Shown piece after piece: positions 1 through 6,180 of a stretch of DNA of 6,180 bases. Where the stretch lies: positions 1-6,180 of the forward strand of contig JAFPUA010000184.1 of the NCBI GenBank assembly GCA_017413305.1, written 5' to 3'. Both the position numbers and the translations under genes were made by a program. The notes under the pieces were generated by a model. It searched no databases. It was not told where the DNA came from and saw nothing but the letters and a program-made list of their open reading frames with translations. Each line of letters starts with the position of its first letter. Position 1 is the stretch's first letter. Origin of the DNA: Candidatus Ruminimicrobiellum caprinum. Its GTDB lineage: Bacteria; Elusimicrobiota; Endomicrobiia; Endomicrobiales; Endomicrobiaceae.

Positions 1-390
1 AATGAAATAGCTAAAAAAAGAAAACTCCAAAGAAAGATAATTAATTTATTAACAAAAAATTTATATTCTTTATCAAAATTTAAATTTCGCCATAAAATAT
101 CTTCAGGTTTTGGAGCTTTATTAGCATAAATATGAAGATTGATATTACCTTCATCATTGCTCAAATGAGTAAAGAAATCATCGGGGTTATCTGCTTTTAA
201 AATCCGCTCTGCTAGTAGTCTTCTTGCATTATATAAAGCATCATGACTCTCGGTAGGGATTGCATCTTTAAATAAAGATGAATAAATATCACTAACATAT
301 TCTTTTGGATCGATATCTGTAATGTGATATTTTTCACACATTTTTTGTATTTTTCTTTCATAAACTTCTAACATGTCGTAATCTTCTACT
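1..390 (-). CDS. Fragment of an OSCA/TMEM63 (CSC1-like) family membrane protein, probably eukaryotic; cut at both ends
   Basis: The minus strand is open without a stop from position 401 down to the left edge, about 133 codons; the only internal ATG near its 5' end is at 374-372, and the codons just upstream (reading K-V-E-D-Y-D) also look coding. Numbering from that ATG, residues 1-85 are hydrophilic and charged, residues 87-98 read APKPEDILWRNL, and a hydrophobic stretch begins at about residue 111 and runs to the window edge. An A-P-x-P-x-D-I-x-W-x-N-L element just before a membrane helix is characteristic of the cytosolic-loop to transmembrane boundary of the RSN1_7TM/DUF221 region of OSCA/TMEM63 mechanosensitive channels. 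I know this family almost only from eukaryotes. The fragment ends where a bacterial gene on the other strand begins mid-sequence, so it is not an intact gene. Family assignment rests on one motif plus the helix that follows it, so it is moderate. Confidence 0.5.
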
Positions 391-402
391 TTTGCATGGC
401 TT
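380..402. other. Chimeric junction between eukaryote-like and bacterial DNA
   Basis: To the left, the minus-strand membrane-protein frame stays plausible to about position 390 and hits a stop at 404-402. To the right, the plus-strand citrate synthase frame becomes recognisable at 391 (F-A-W-L-Y-G) and its first upstream in-frame stop is TAA at 379-381. The two genes are convergent in orientation, each broken internally, and nothing resembling an intergenic region lies between them. This can be a whole-genome-amplification or assembly chimera, or a real insertion or transfer; the window cannot distinguish these. Confidence 0.6.
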
Positions 403-924
403 TACGGCTGTTCCGGAATAAACGGAACTCTTCTTGGTATAGGAGAAAGAACAGGTAACACTCCGATAGAAGCTCTTGCAATAGAATATGTCGCTTTCAG
501 AGGCGATCACAATGGTATGAACTTGCCTGTTATAACTGAAATTGCCGAATATTTCAAAAAAGAATTGAAATATGATGTTCCTAATATGCAGCCGTTTGTC
601 GGTGCACATTTTAATAGTACCCGTGCAGGAATACATGCAGACGGTTTGTTGAAAGAACAGGAAATTTATAATGTTTTTGATACAACTACAATACTTAACA
701 GGCCTCCTGAAGTTGCAATTACCGACAGAGCAGGGCTTGCAGGTATTGCTTATTGGATTAACACTCAGCATCCGAAGTTTAAAGATAGTGACGAAAAAAT
801 TGATAAGACTCATCCTGGAGTAGCAAAAATAAAAGAATATATCGATCAGCAGTTTGCTACCGACAGAGTAAACCCGCTCACAAAAGAAGAAATGACTGAC
901 TTAGTAAAGAAATATGTTTTATAA
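391..924 (+). CDS. Re-type citrate synthase, C-terminal part only (5' truncated)
   Basis: This is the last 177 codons of an HMGL-like/isopropylmalate synthase superfamily enzyme, ending at TAA 922-924. The fragment starts abruptly with AWLYGCSGINGTLLGIGERT, whose NG-x-L-L-G-I-G-E-R-T-G-N element is the family's C-terminal barrel signature. Later come T-R-A-G-I-H-A-D-G-L-L, E-I-Y-N-V-F-D-T and A-G-L-A-G-I-A-Y-W-I-N. This combination is closer to Re-citrate synthase (oxaloacetate + acetyl-CoA to citrate) than to 2-isopropylmalate or homocitrate synthase, and an aconitase gene follows directly, which fits citrate as product. The N-terminal barrel with the catalytic HxxR and the metal-binding H-x-H, which should lie upstream of AWLYG, is missing because the sequence switches to unrelated DNA near 390. 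An ATG at 517 is internal to the domain and not a real start. Family members are about 450 residues, so some 60% is absent. Homocitrate synthase is the main alternative. Confidence 0.7.
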   Translation, partial: FAWLYGCSGINGTLLGIGERTGNTPIEALAIEYVAFRGDHNGMNLPVITEIAEYFKKELKYDVPNMQPFVGAHFNSTRAGIHADGLLKEQEIYNVFDTTTILNRPPEVAITDRAGLAGIAYWINTQHPKFKDSDEKIDKTHPGVAKIKEYIDQQFATDRVNPLTKEEMTDLVKKYVL

Positions 925-932
925 CAATTATT

Positions 933-937
933 AGGAG
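933..937 (+). promoter_or_regulatory. Ribosome binding site of the aconitase gene
   Basis: AGGAG lies 9 bases before the ATG at 947, inside the 22-base gap after the citrate synthase stop. It is the strongest Shine-Dalgarno match in the window and supports this start codon and co-transcription with the gene before. Confidence 0.75.
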
Positions 938-946
938 AAAAATATA

Positions 947-2857
947 ATGAACATTGCAAAAAAAATCATAAAGAAACATTTAGTTTCGGGAAGTATGGAA
1001 GTCGGAAAGGAAGTTGCTTTAAAAATAGATCAAACTTTAACGCAGGATGCCACGGGAACTATGGCATATTTACAGTTTGAAGCAATGAATGTTCCTAAGG
1101 TAAAAACCGAAATCTCAGTAAGTTATGTTGATCATAATACTTTACAGTCGGGTTTTGAAAATGCCGATGATCATAAATTTTTGCAGACAATAGCAAATAA
1201 GCATGGAATAATATTTTCTCCTGCAGGAAACGGAATTTGTCATCAAGTTCATTTGGAAAGGTTCGGTATTCCCGGTAAAACTTTGATAGGTTCTGATTCT
1301 CATACACCTACAGGTGGGGGAATAGGAATGCTTGCTTTCGGTGCAGGTGGGCTTGATGTTGCGTGTGCTATGGCAGGCCAACCTTTTTATATTACTATGC
1401 CAAAAATAGTTAAAGTAAATTTAACAAGTAAACTAAGAGATTGGGTAAGTGCGAAAGATATAATTCTTGAACTTCTAAGAAGATTATCCGTTAAAGGCGG
1501 AAGAGGAAAAATATTTGAGTTTGCCGGCGAAGGTGTAAAAACTTTGTCTGTTCCTGAAAGAGCAACAATTACAAATATGGGTACGGAACTTGGAGCAACT
1601 ACAACGATATTCCCATCGGACGAAATAACAAAAGATTTCTTGAAAAGACAGAACAGAGAAAAAGATTGGACAGAAATGGTTGCTGACGCAGATGCCGAAT
1701 ACGACGAGGAAATAAATATTGATTTAAATACATTGGATCCTTTAATTGCTATGCCGCACAGTCCGGATAATGTGAAAAAAGTTAAAGATTTAAAAGGAAC
1801 AAAAGTTGATCAAGTTTGTATCGGTTCTTGTACAAATTCATCTTATGCAGATATGATGTTATGTGCAGAAACTTTAAAAGGAAAGAAAATAAATAAGAAC
1901 ACCAGCCTTACGATTTCTCCGGGTTCAAGACAAGTATTTTCAATGCTTGCAGAATCAGGTAAATTGTTTAATATCATAAATGCCGGTGCCAGAATTCTTG
2001 AATGTGCATGCGGGCCTTGTATCGGTATGGGACAGGCTCCTAAAACTAAAGCAGTTTCTTTAAGAACTTTCAACAGAAACTTTGAAGGAAGAAGCGGAAC
2101 TAAAGATGCTCAAGTTTATTTGTGTTCTCCGGAAGTTGCTCTTGCTGCAGCTTTAACAGGCGAAATTACAGACCCTACGGAACTGTTTGGTGCTAAACCA
2201 AAAATAAGTTTGCCTGACCATTTTTATATTAATGACGAACATTTTCAGAAACCGTCAAACGACGGAGAAATTGTCAGAGGTCCTAACATAAAACCGTTGC
2301 CGAAATTTGAACCTATGCCGAACTCAATTTCTGCAGATGTTGTTTTAAAAGTCGGCGATAATATTTCTACAGACCATATTCTACCGGCAGGAGCAAAAAT
2401 TCTTCCTTTAAGGTCGAATCTTCCTGCTATATCGGAACACACATTCGGTGCAGTAGATAAAGATTTTGTCGCAAGAGCAAAATCCGTTAAAAATGGTGTT
2501 ATTATAGGTGCAGAAAACTACGGACAAGGTTCTTCCAGGGAACATGCCGCACTTGCTCCGAGATATTTAGGAATAAAGTTTGTTATAACGAAATCTTTTG
2601 CCAGAATACATTTGGCAAATTTAATAAATTTCGGTATTATTCCTTTAACATTTGATAATCCTGCCGATTATGAATTAATAAAGTTGGCAGATAAGATAGA
2701 ATTTAATGATATAAAAAATATTATTAAGGATGAAAAAGATTTGGTAATTACAGTTAACGGCAAAAATATAAAACTTAATTACTCGTTTACCCAAAGACAA
2801 AAAGATATCCTTTTTGCCGGCGGTTTATTGAATTGGATAAAAGAAGGTATTAAATAA
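947..2857 (+). CDS. Aconitate hydratase (aconitase), short ~640-residue [4Fe-4S] type
   Basis: A cytoplasmic iron-sulfur enzyme of 636 residues that interconverts citrate and isocitrate through cis-aconitate. Residues 62-63 (DH) and 117-119 (DSH, in GSDSHTPTGGG) match the N-terminal active-site positions Asp100-His101 and Asp165-Ser166-His167 of mitochondrial aconitase. The three cluster ligands are Cys295 (CIGSCTNSS), Cys355 and Cys358 (CACGPCIGMG). NRNFEGR at 376-382 carries the equivalents of Asn446, Arg447 and Arg452. The swivel domain begins around 465 with GDNISTDHILPAG, and GSSREHAAL at 528-536 supplies the Ser642-Ser643-Arg644 equivalents. All expected catalytic residues are present, so it should be active. 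The length is well below the ~890 residues of AcnA/IRP-type enzymes and fits the compact 'Aquifex-type' putative aconitase group. Its CGPCIGMG and TDHILPAG elements argue against isopropylmalate isomerase, whose large and small subunits are normally separate. It follows the citrate synthase by 22 bases and overlaps proA by one base. Confidence 0.93.
   Translation: MNIAKKIIKKHLVSGSMEVGKEVALKIDQTLTQDATGTMAYLQFEAMNVPKVKTEISVSYVDHNTLQSGFENADDHKFLQTIANKHGIIFSPAGNGICHQVHLERFGIPGKTLIGSDSHTPTGGGIGMLAFGAGGLDVACAMAGQPFYITMPKIVKVNLTSKLRDWVSAKDIILELLRRLSVKGGRGKIFEFAGEGVKTLSVPERATITNMGTELGATTTIFPSDEITKDFLKRQNREKDWTEMVADADAEYDEEINIDLNTLDPLIAMPHSPDNVKKVKDLKGTKVDQVCIGSCTNSSYADMMLCAETLKGKKINKNTSLTISPGSRQVFSMLAESGKLFNIINAGARILECACGPCIGMGQAPKTKAVSLRTFNRNFEGRSGTKDAQVYLCSPEVALAAALTGEITDPTELFGAKPKISLPDHFYINDEHFQKPSNDGEIVRGPNIKPLPKFEPMPNSISADVVLKVGDNISTDHILPAGAKILPLRSNLPAISEHTFGAVDKDFVARAKSVKNGVIIGAENYGQGSSREHAALAPRYLGIKFVITKSFARIHLANLINFGIIPLTFDNPADYELIKLADKIEFNDIKNIIKDEKDLVITVNGKNIKLNYSFTQRQKDILFAGGLLNWIKEGIK
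2842..2847 (+). promoter_or_regulatory. Ribosome binding site of proA inside the aconitase end
   Basis: AGAAGG sits 9 bases before the ATG at 2857, within the last codons of aconitase. The stop and start share one base in TAATG (2855-2859), an arrangement typical of translational coupling in an operon. Confidence 0.55.
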
Positions 2858-4119
2858 TGGAACAGTCAGAGATAAAACAAATAGTAGAAAAAAAAGTTTC
2901 CATGGCTAAAATTGCTTCCCATGGTTTAGGGTTGTTGAACTTTAAACAGAGAAATGCAATTTTATTGTCGATGGCTGACGCACTTGAAAAAAATATTAAA
3001 GAAATAAAATTTCATAACGATATTGATGTAGAAACTGCAAAATCATCAGGAGTATCTGCTGAACTTATAGATAGGCTTACGCTTACGGATAAAAGAATTC
3101 AGGATATGATAGACGGTGTTCGAAATATTGTTAAGCAGGAAGATCCTATAGGAGAGGTAATTGAATCCAGAAAAATTGACGGTATGAGCATAGAAAAAAT
3201 ACGCGTTCCTCTCGGAACAATTGCTATGATATATGAGTCCAGACCTAATGTTACGGTTGATGCCGCGGCACTTTGTATTAAGTCCGGAAATGCAATTGTT
3301 TTAAGGGGCGGTTCGGAAGCAATAAATTCGAACAAAATACTTGCCAAAATTATTTCTTCTGCAGGAGAAGCTGCAGGTATGCCTGTAGGTGCGGTTACTT
3401 TTATAGACATCGTTGACAGAGCTGCTGTTTCTGAATTAGTAAAAATGGACGACTTTATAGATTTGTTAATTCCAAGAGGCAGTTCCGCAATGATAGACTA
3501 TATTAAAGAACATACCAAAATTCCTATACTTTCGCATGGAAGCGGTTTGTGCCACACATATATAGATAAATGTGCCAATATCGATATGGCAATAAAAGTT
3601 GCTTTTAATGCAAAATGTCAAAGACCTGCAGTTTGTAATGCCACGGAAACAGTTCTTGTTCACAGAGATGTTGCAGATAAAGTGTTACCGAGACTATGCA
3701 AAGAATATTTTAACGCAAATTGTGAAGTAAGAGGCTGCAAGTTGACAAAGGCTATCGTTCCGGAAGTTAAAGATGCAACCGATAAAGATTGGGAAACAGA
3801 GTATCATGCTAAAATAGTTTCAATAAAAGTAGTCAACTCCATACAGGATGCAATTAATCATATAAACAGGTATGGTTCACAACATTCTGATTCAATAATT
3901 ACAGATGATAAACAGCGTGCTGATAAGTTCTTGAAAGAAGTTGACAGTGCTGCAGTGTTTCATAATGTATCTACCAGACTTCATGATGGGGGAGTTTTCG
4001 GTCTTGGTGCGGAAATAGGTATTTCTACAGGCAAGATGCATGCTAGAGGAGCAATGGGCGCAAGAGAACTTACATCGACTAAGTTTGTGGTAAGAGGAAA
4101 CGGCAACATCAGAGAATAA
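2857..4119 (+). CDS. proA: Gamma-glutamyl phosphate reductase (glutamate-5-semialdehyde dehydrogenase)
   Basis: A complete 420-residue protein, the usual length for ProA, of the aldehyde dehydrogenase superfamily. It reduces gamma-glutamyl phosphate with NADPH to glutamate-5-semialdehyde, the second step of proline synthesis, in the cytoplasm. Family landmarks appear in order: I-R-V-P-L-G-T-I-A-M-I-Y-E-S-R-P-N-V at 115-132; S-G-N-A-I-V-L-R-G-G-S-E-A at 143-155; L-I-P-R-G-S at 204-209; the catalytic-cysteine segment QRPAVCNATET at 255-265 with Cys260 as the predicted nucleophile; and D-G-G-V-F-G-L-G-A-E-I-G-I-S-T at 377-391, followed by H-A-R-G-A-M-G. No key residue is missing. The ATG overlaps the aconitase stop by one base and has a Shine-Dalgarno site, so the two are probably translated from one message. 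The partner kinase ProB is not in the window. Placing proA behind citrate synthase and aconitase links glutamate supply to proline. Confidence 0.95.
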   Translation: MEQSEIKQIVEKKVSMAKIASHGLGLLNFKQRNAILLSMADALEKNIKEIKFHNDIDVETAKSSGVSAELIDRLTLTDKRIQDMIDGVRNIVKQEDPIGEVIESRKIDGMSIEKIRVPLGTIAMIYESRPNVTVDAAALCIKSGNAIVLRGGSEAINSNKILAKIISSAGEAAGMPVGAVTFIDIVDRAAVSELVKMDDFIDLLIPRGSSAMIDYIKEHTKIPILSHGSGLCHTYIDKCANIDMAIKVAFNAKCQRPAVCNATETVLVHRDVADKVLPRLCKEYFNANCEVRGCKLTKAIVPEVKDATDKDWETEYHAKIVSIKVVNSIQDAINHINRYGSQHSDSIITDDKQRADKFLKEVDSAAVFHNVSTRLHDGGVFGLGAEIGISTGKMHARGAMGARELTSTKFVVRGNGNIRE

Positions 4120-4134
4120 AAATGCCGTTTTGTA
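4098..4134 (+). terminator. Possible Rho-independent terminator overlapping the proA stop
   Basis: AAACGGCA at 4098-4105 pairs perfectly with TGCCGTTT at 4123-4130, and the stem runs into a short T tract (TTTTGTAT). The 17-base loop contains the proA TAA, so the left arm lies in coding sequence. The loop is large and the T run short, so function is uncertain, but the position is right for the end of the operon. Confidence 0.45.
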
Positions 4135-4140
4135 TGTCAT

Positions 4141-4163
4141 TCCCGCGTTGCTGTTGGGCGGGA
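4141..4163. repeat. GC-rich inverted repeat in the intergenic region
   Basis: TCCCGC at 4141-4146 is the reverse complement of GCGGGA at 4158-4163, with an 11-base spacer. It stands out as the only GC-rich patch in an AT-rich gap. The left side, TGTCATTCCCGCG, resembles dispersed palindromes seen between genes in many bacteria. No T run follows directly, so it is a weak candidate as a terminator; a degenerate dispersed repeat is equally likely. Confidence 0.4.
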
Positions 4164-4186
4164 TGTTTATAAAAATACCTTAAACT

Positions 4187-4214
4187 ATAAGCTGTAAGCT
4201 TTAAGCTATAAGCT
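4187..4214. repeat. Four tandem copies of a 7-bp repeat, NTAAGCT
   Basis: The stretch reads ATAAGCT, GTAAGCT, TTAAGCT, ATAAGCT without gaps; only the first base of each unit varies. It lies between the GC-rich inverted repeat and the A/T-rich hairpin, outside any gene. It has the form of the heptameric short tandem repeats found between genes in some bacterial groups. Copy number could vary between strains through slippage. Any function is unknown. Confidence 0.75.
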
Positions 4215-4236
4215 AAAAAATGCTTTGCATTTTTTA
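4214..4236. terminator. A/T-rich hairpin, terminator-like on both strands
   Basis: A perfect 10-bp stem, TAAAAAATGC (4214-4223) with GCATTTTTTA (4227-4236), encloses a TTT loop. Each strand has a run of six T at the 3' side, as in bidirectional terminators, but the stem has only two G-C pairs and the T run is part of the stem. It ends 5 bases before the ATG at 4242, so a transcript reading through would carry it in the initiation region of the next gene. Confidence 0.4.
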
Positions 4237-4241
4237 AAATT

Positions 4242-4886
4242 ATGAAGAAAAATTTTTTAGTAATATTCTTAATATTTGTGGTTTCTGTTTCCGTTTTTTG
4301 TTTTCTAAAATACGGGCAGAAAAAATTTGAAGAATATTCTTTTCTAAAAAATAAAAATCATGAATATGTTTTAGCTGTATTACAGAGTTCGGCAGATAAT
4401 AAAAAGAAAAATTATCTGTCGGATTTTTATTTTGATAAAAAAAATAAAACAATGTCTGTTGAGGAATATAACAATTTTCTTCATCGTGATAAAAGAATAA
4501 ACTCTATAACAAGAGCAGATATTTATTATATTTTAGGTAATGTATATCTGAAAAAGAAAGATTATGCTAATGCCTGTTATTGTTACAAAAAGGCATTTTA
4601 TTTTGCTCCATATAATACGGAAATAAAGTATGATATCAAAAAGTTTATCAATTTTACCGATAAGATACTTGTTCCGGAAAAATTGTTGGAAAATAATTAT
4701 GCCAAAAGTGTTGAACAACTGAAAATATTTATTAAAAATAAAGAAACATATCTCGATAAAAAAACAGAAGATATAAAAAATAAATTAAAAATTTCTTATT
4801 TGAAAAATATAAAATTTAATGAAGATATTAAATTTTTAAACAACAAAAATAAAGATAATCTTAGAAAAGAAATTTCTTCTATTTAA
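4242..4886 (+). pseudogene. 5' part of a membrane-anchored TPR protein gene, ended by a premature in-frame TAA
   Basis: I do not recognise a named family. The 214 residues before the stop begin with MKKNF and a hydrophobic segment at residues 5-22, which looks like a signal anchor or uncleaved signal peptide. A Lys/Asn-rich region follows. Residues 92-125 fit one tetratricopeptide repeat (A-D-I-Y-Y-I-L-G-N-V-Y, then D-Y-A-N-A-C-Y-C-Y-K-K-A). The C-terminal 70 residues are charged and helix-prone. The TAA at 4884-4886 is followed by 431 more open codons in the same frame with the same composition, and the coiled-coil-like lysine-rich sequence continues across it, so the stop most likely interrupts one gene. 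ATG 4242 is the only reasonable start, since the frame is closed by TAA at 4209-4211, yet no Shine-Dalgarno site precedes it. If the stop is genuine, a truncated TPR protein could still be made, with the membrane segment placing it in the envelope. Confidence 0.65.
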
Positions 4887-6180
4887 AAGGAAAAAGAAAC
4901 TGTTGAAAAAAAAATTAAGCAACTGAAAGAAAAAGTTTCTAAACAGGAAATATCGGAAACGGAAAATATTAAAAAAGAACTTTTAAAGAAATTTCCTAAA
5001 ATAATAGCCCCTTTCAAAGCGTCTGTTGCTTTTTGGAGAAAGTTGGAAAAATCCGTTATTAAGAGAGTTTCTAAAAATTTTATAAATTCCGAAACTAAAA
5101 CCGTTCAAGATAAATATTTTGCCGAAGATATATTTTTACATAAGAAAAATATATGGAAGTTTCTTATAAATGATTTTCAGAGTAAAAACGATACAAAATA
5201 TGCTAATACCGTTACAAGAAATATATATTTTATAAATTATAAAAAACAAGCTGTATTTAATGAACTAAGTAACAAAGAAAAAGAACTTTTTAAAGATATA
5301 ATTTCAACCGATGAAAAAGCAGTTCGTTTCTTTGCTCGAAGAGCTAAGCAGTTATTCGAAGAGAAAAATAATATCTCTCTTCTTTTAAATGACATATCTG
5401 CAAAAAAGAAAGAATTGTATGCTTTTATCAATAGCAATGCAAACAGCCAGAAAAAGAAAAATCTCCAAAAGGAACTTGATAAAATAAAAGAGAAAGAAAA
5501 AGCTCTTCGTTTAGAATCTGCTGAATGTAGTAAAGATTTAGCGGAACTGGAATTGATAAAAGAAAATCTTTTAGTGTACAATGAAATTAATATTCTTGAG
5601 ATAAAAGATTATATTTTTGCCGAAAGTTTAGAAATAAATAAAAGTTTAGGTGTTGTTAACGAATATATAAAATTTTTTATGGAAAAACAAAAGAGTTTGT
5701 TGAACAGCCTGCAGGAAAATTTGAAAAATGTAAATATGTTTGATTATACCGAGCTTAAAAAGTGCGGCAATAATTTATTAATTTGTGACGAAAATTTTAG
5801 TAATATGGTTCAACAACAAACTTTTTTTAACGAACAACAAAATTTTTTAATATCAAATTACACAAATCTTCTTTTGGAAATTAAAAAGTATATCGATGGT
5901 GCAGATGTTGCTGATGGAGATGAATTCTTTAATAAACTGAAATCTTTTATTGATAAAGAAATAAATATTTTCTCAGCCAAAGAAAAAGTTTTAAATAAAT
6001 CTTTTGAATATGATAAAATTTATAAACTGCAAAACGATATTTTCTTTTCGGATTTAACTGCCAAAAGAAAAATAGACGCTCTGGGGAATTTACTGGAAAC
6101 AAAAAATGCAATAAAAGGTTTGTTCCCTAAAGAACAGGAACCCAAGAAAGTTAAAAGTAAGAAACGGCAGGAAAAAACAA
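4887..6180 (+). pseudogene. 3' continuation of the interrupted gene: long lysine-rich coiled-coil protein, runs off the window
   Basis: From 4887 the frame of the 4242 gene is open to the right edge, 431 codons plus one base. The first in-frame ATG is at 5679, 264 codons in, and the best alternative start, TTG at 5043 with GGAG only 4 bases before it, is weak. An independent gene is therefore less likely than an interrupted one. The product would be rich in Lys, Glu, Asn and Phe, mostly helical and without further membrane segments. A strong coiled-coil candidate is encoded at about 5445-5575 (K-x-L-Q-K-E-L-D-K-I-K-E-K-E-K-A-L), and a very basic tail (PKKVKSKKRQEK) lies near 6140-6175. The whole gene exceeds 645 codons. 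I recognise no enzymatic motif; a structural or envelope-associated role is only a guess from the N-terminal anchor, TPR and coiled coils. Confidence 0.6.

Noticed and set aside
358..813. Minus-strand open frame of 151 codons
   Set aside because: It lies antisense to the conserved citrate synthase region, is Cys/Ser/Phe-rich in a way typical of an antisense shadow, and shows no family motif.
517..924. A complete small gene starting at ATG 517
   Set aside because: The same frame carries the conserved synthase motifs from 391 to 516, so 517 is an internal methionine of a truncated gene.
4148..4173. A sigma-70 promoter for the last gene (TTGCTG with TATAAA)
   Set aside because: The spacing between the two elements is about 14 bases, too short, and in such AT-rich sequence the -10 match carries little weight.
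4884..4886. Reassignment of TAA to a sense codon
   Set aside because: The other bacterial genes here (citrate synthase, aconitase, proA) all end with TAA at the expected protein length, so TAA is a normal stop in this genome.
5043..5045. TTG as the start of an independent downstream gene
   Set aside because: GGAG lies only 4 bases before it, and the frame has the same composition for more than 50 codons upstream, so it is more likely internal to the interrupted gene.
5237..5581. Minus-strand open frame of 114 codons
   Set aside because: It is antisense to the lysine-rich coiled-coil region, where AAA, GAA and AGA read backwards as Phe, Ser and Leu codons; no motif or start signal supports it.

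Overview
The window looks like an AT-rich bacterial chromosome fragment joined at its left end to DNA that resembles a eukaryotic gene. From about position 391 to the right edge all genes run on the + strand. They are bacterial in style: short spacings, Shine-Dalgarno sites before two genes, a 1-base stop/start overlap and TAA stops. The first 390 bases instead hold a minus-strand open frame without stops, whose translation resembles the OSCA/TMEM63 (CSC1-like) membrane channel family, which is essentially eukaryotic. A bacterium living in or on a protist, sequenced with host DNA, would explain this; an Endomicrobium-type (Elusimicrobia) symbiont of a gut flagellate is one candidate, but that is inference and nothing in the window proves the taxon.

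Layout. 1-390 (-): internal fragment of the OSCA/TMEM63-like gene. About 380-402: abrupt junction. 391-924 (+): 3' part of a Re-type citrate synthase (HMGL/isopropylmalate synthase superfamily), beheaded by the junction. 947-2857 (+): complete aconitase of the short ~640-residue type. 2857-4119 (+): complete proA, gamma-glutamyl phosphate reductase. 4098-4241: a non-coding stretch with a possible terminator, a GC-rich inverted repeat, four copies of a 7-bp repeat and an A/T-rich hairpin. 4242-6180 (+): a long, lysine-rich, membrane-anchored TPR/coiled-coil protein gene split by one in-frame TAA at 4884-4886 and running off the window.

How the genes fit. Citrate synthase and aconitase make isocitrate from oxaloacetate and acetyl-CoA. 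With an isocitrate dehydrogenase (not in the window) this yields 2-oxoglutarate and glutamate, and ProA carries out the second step from glutamate toward proline. The three genes therefore look like an operon for glutamate-family amino acid synthesis through a partial, oxidative TCA branch. The last gene is separated by terminator-like structures and has no visible link to that pathway.

I see no defence system, mobile element, CRISPR array or RNA gene. The points most worth checking are the foreign junction at about 390 and the single stop codon in the last gene.
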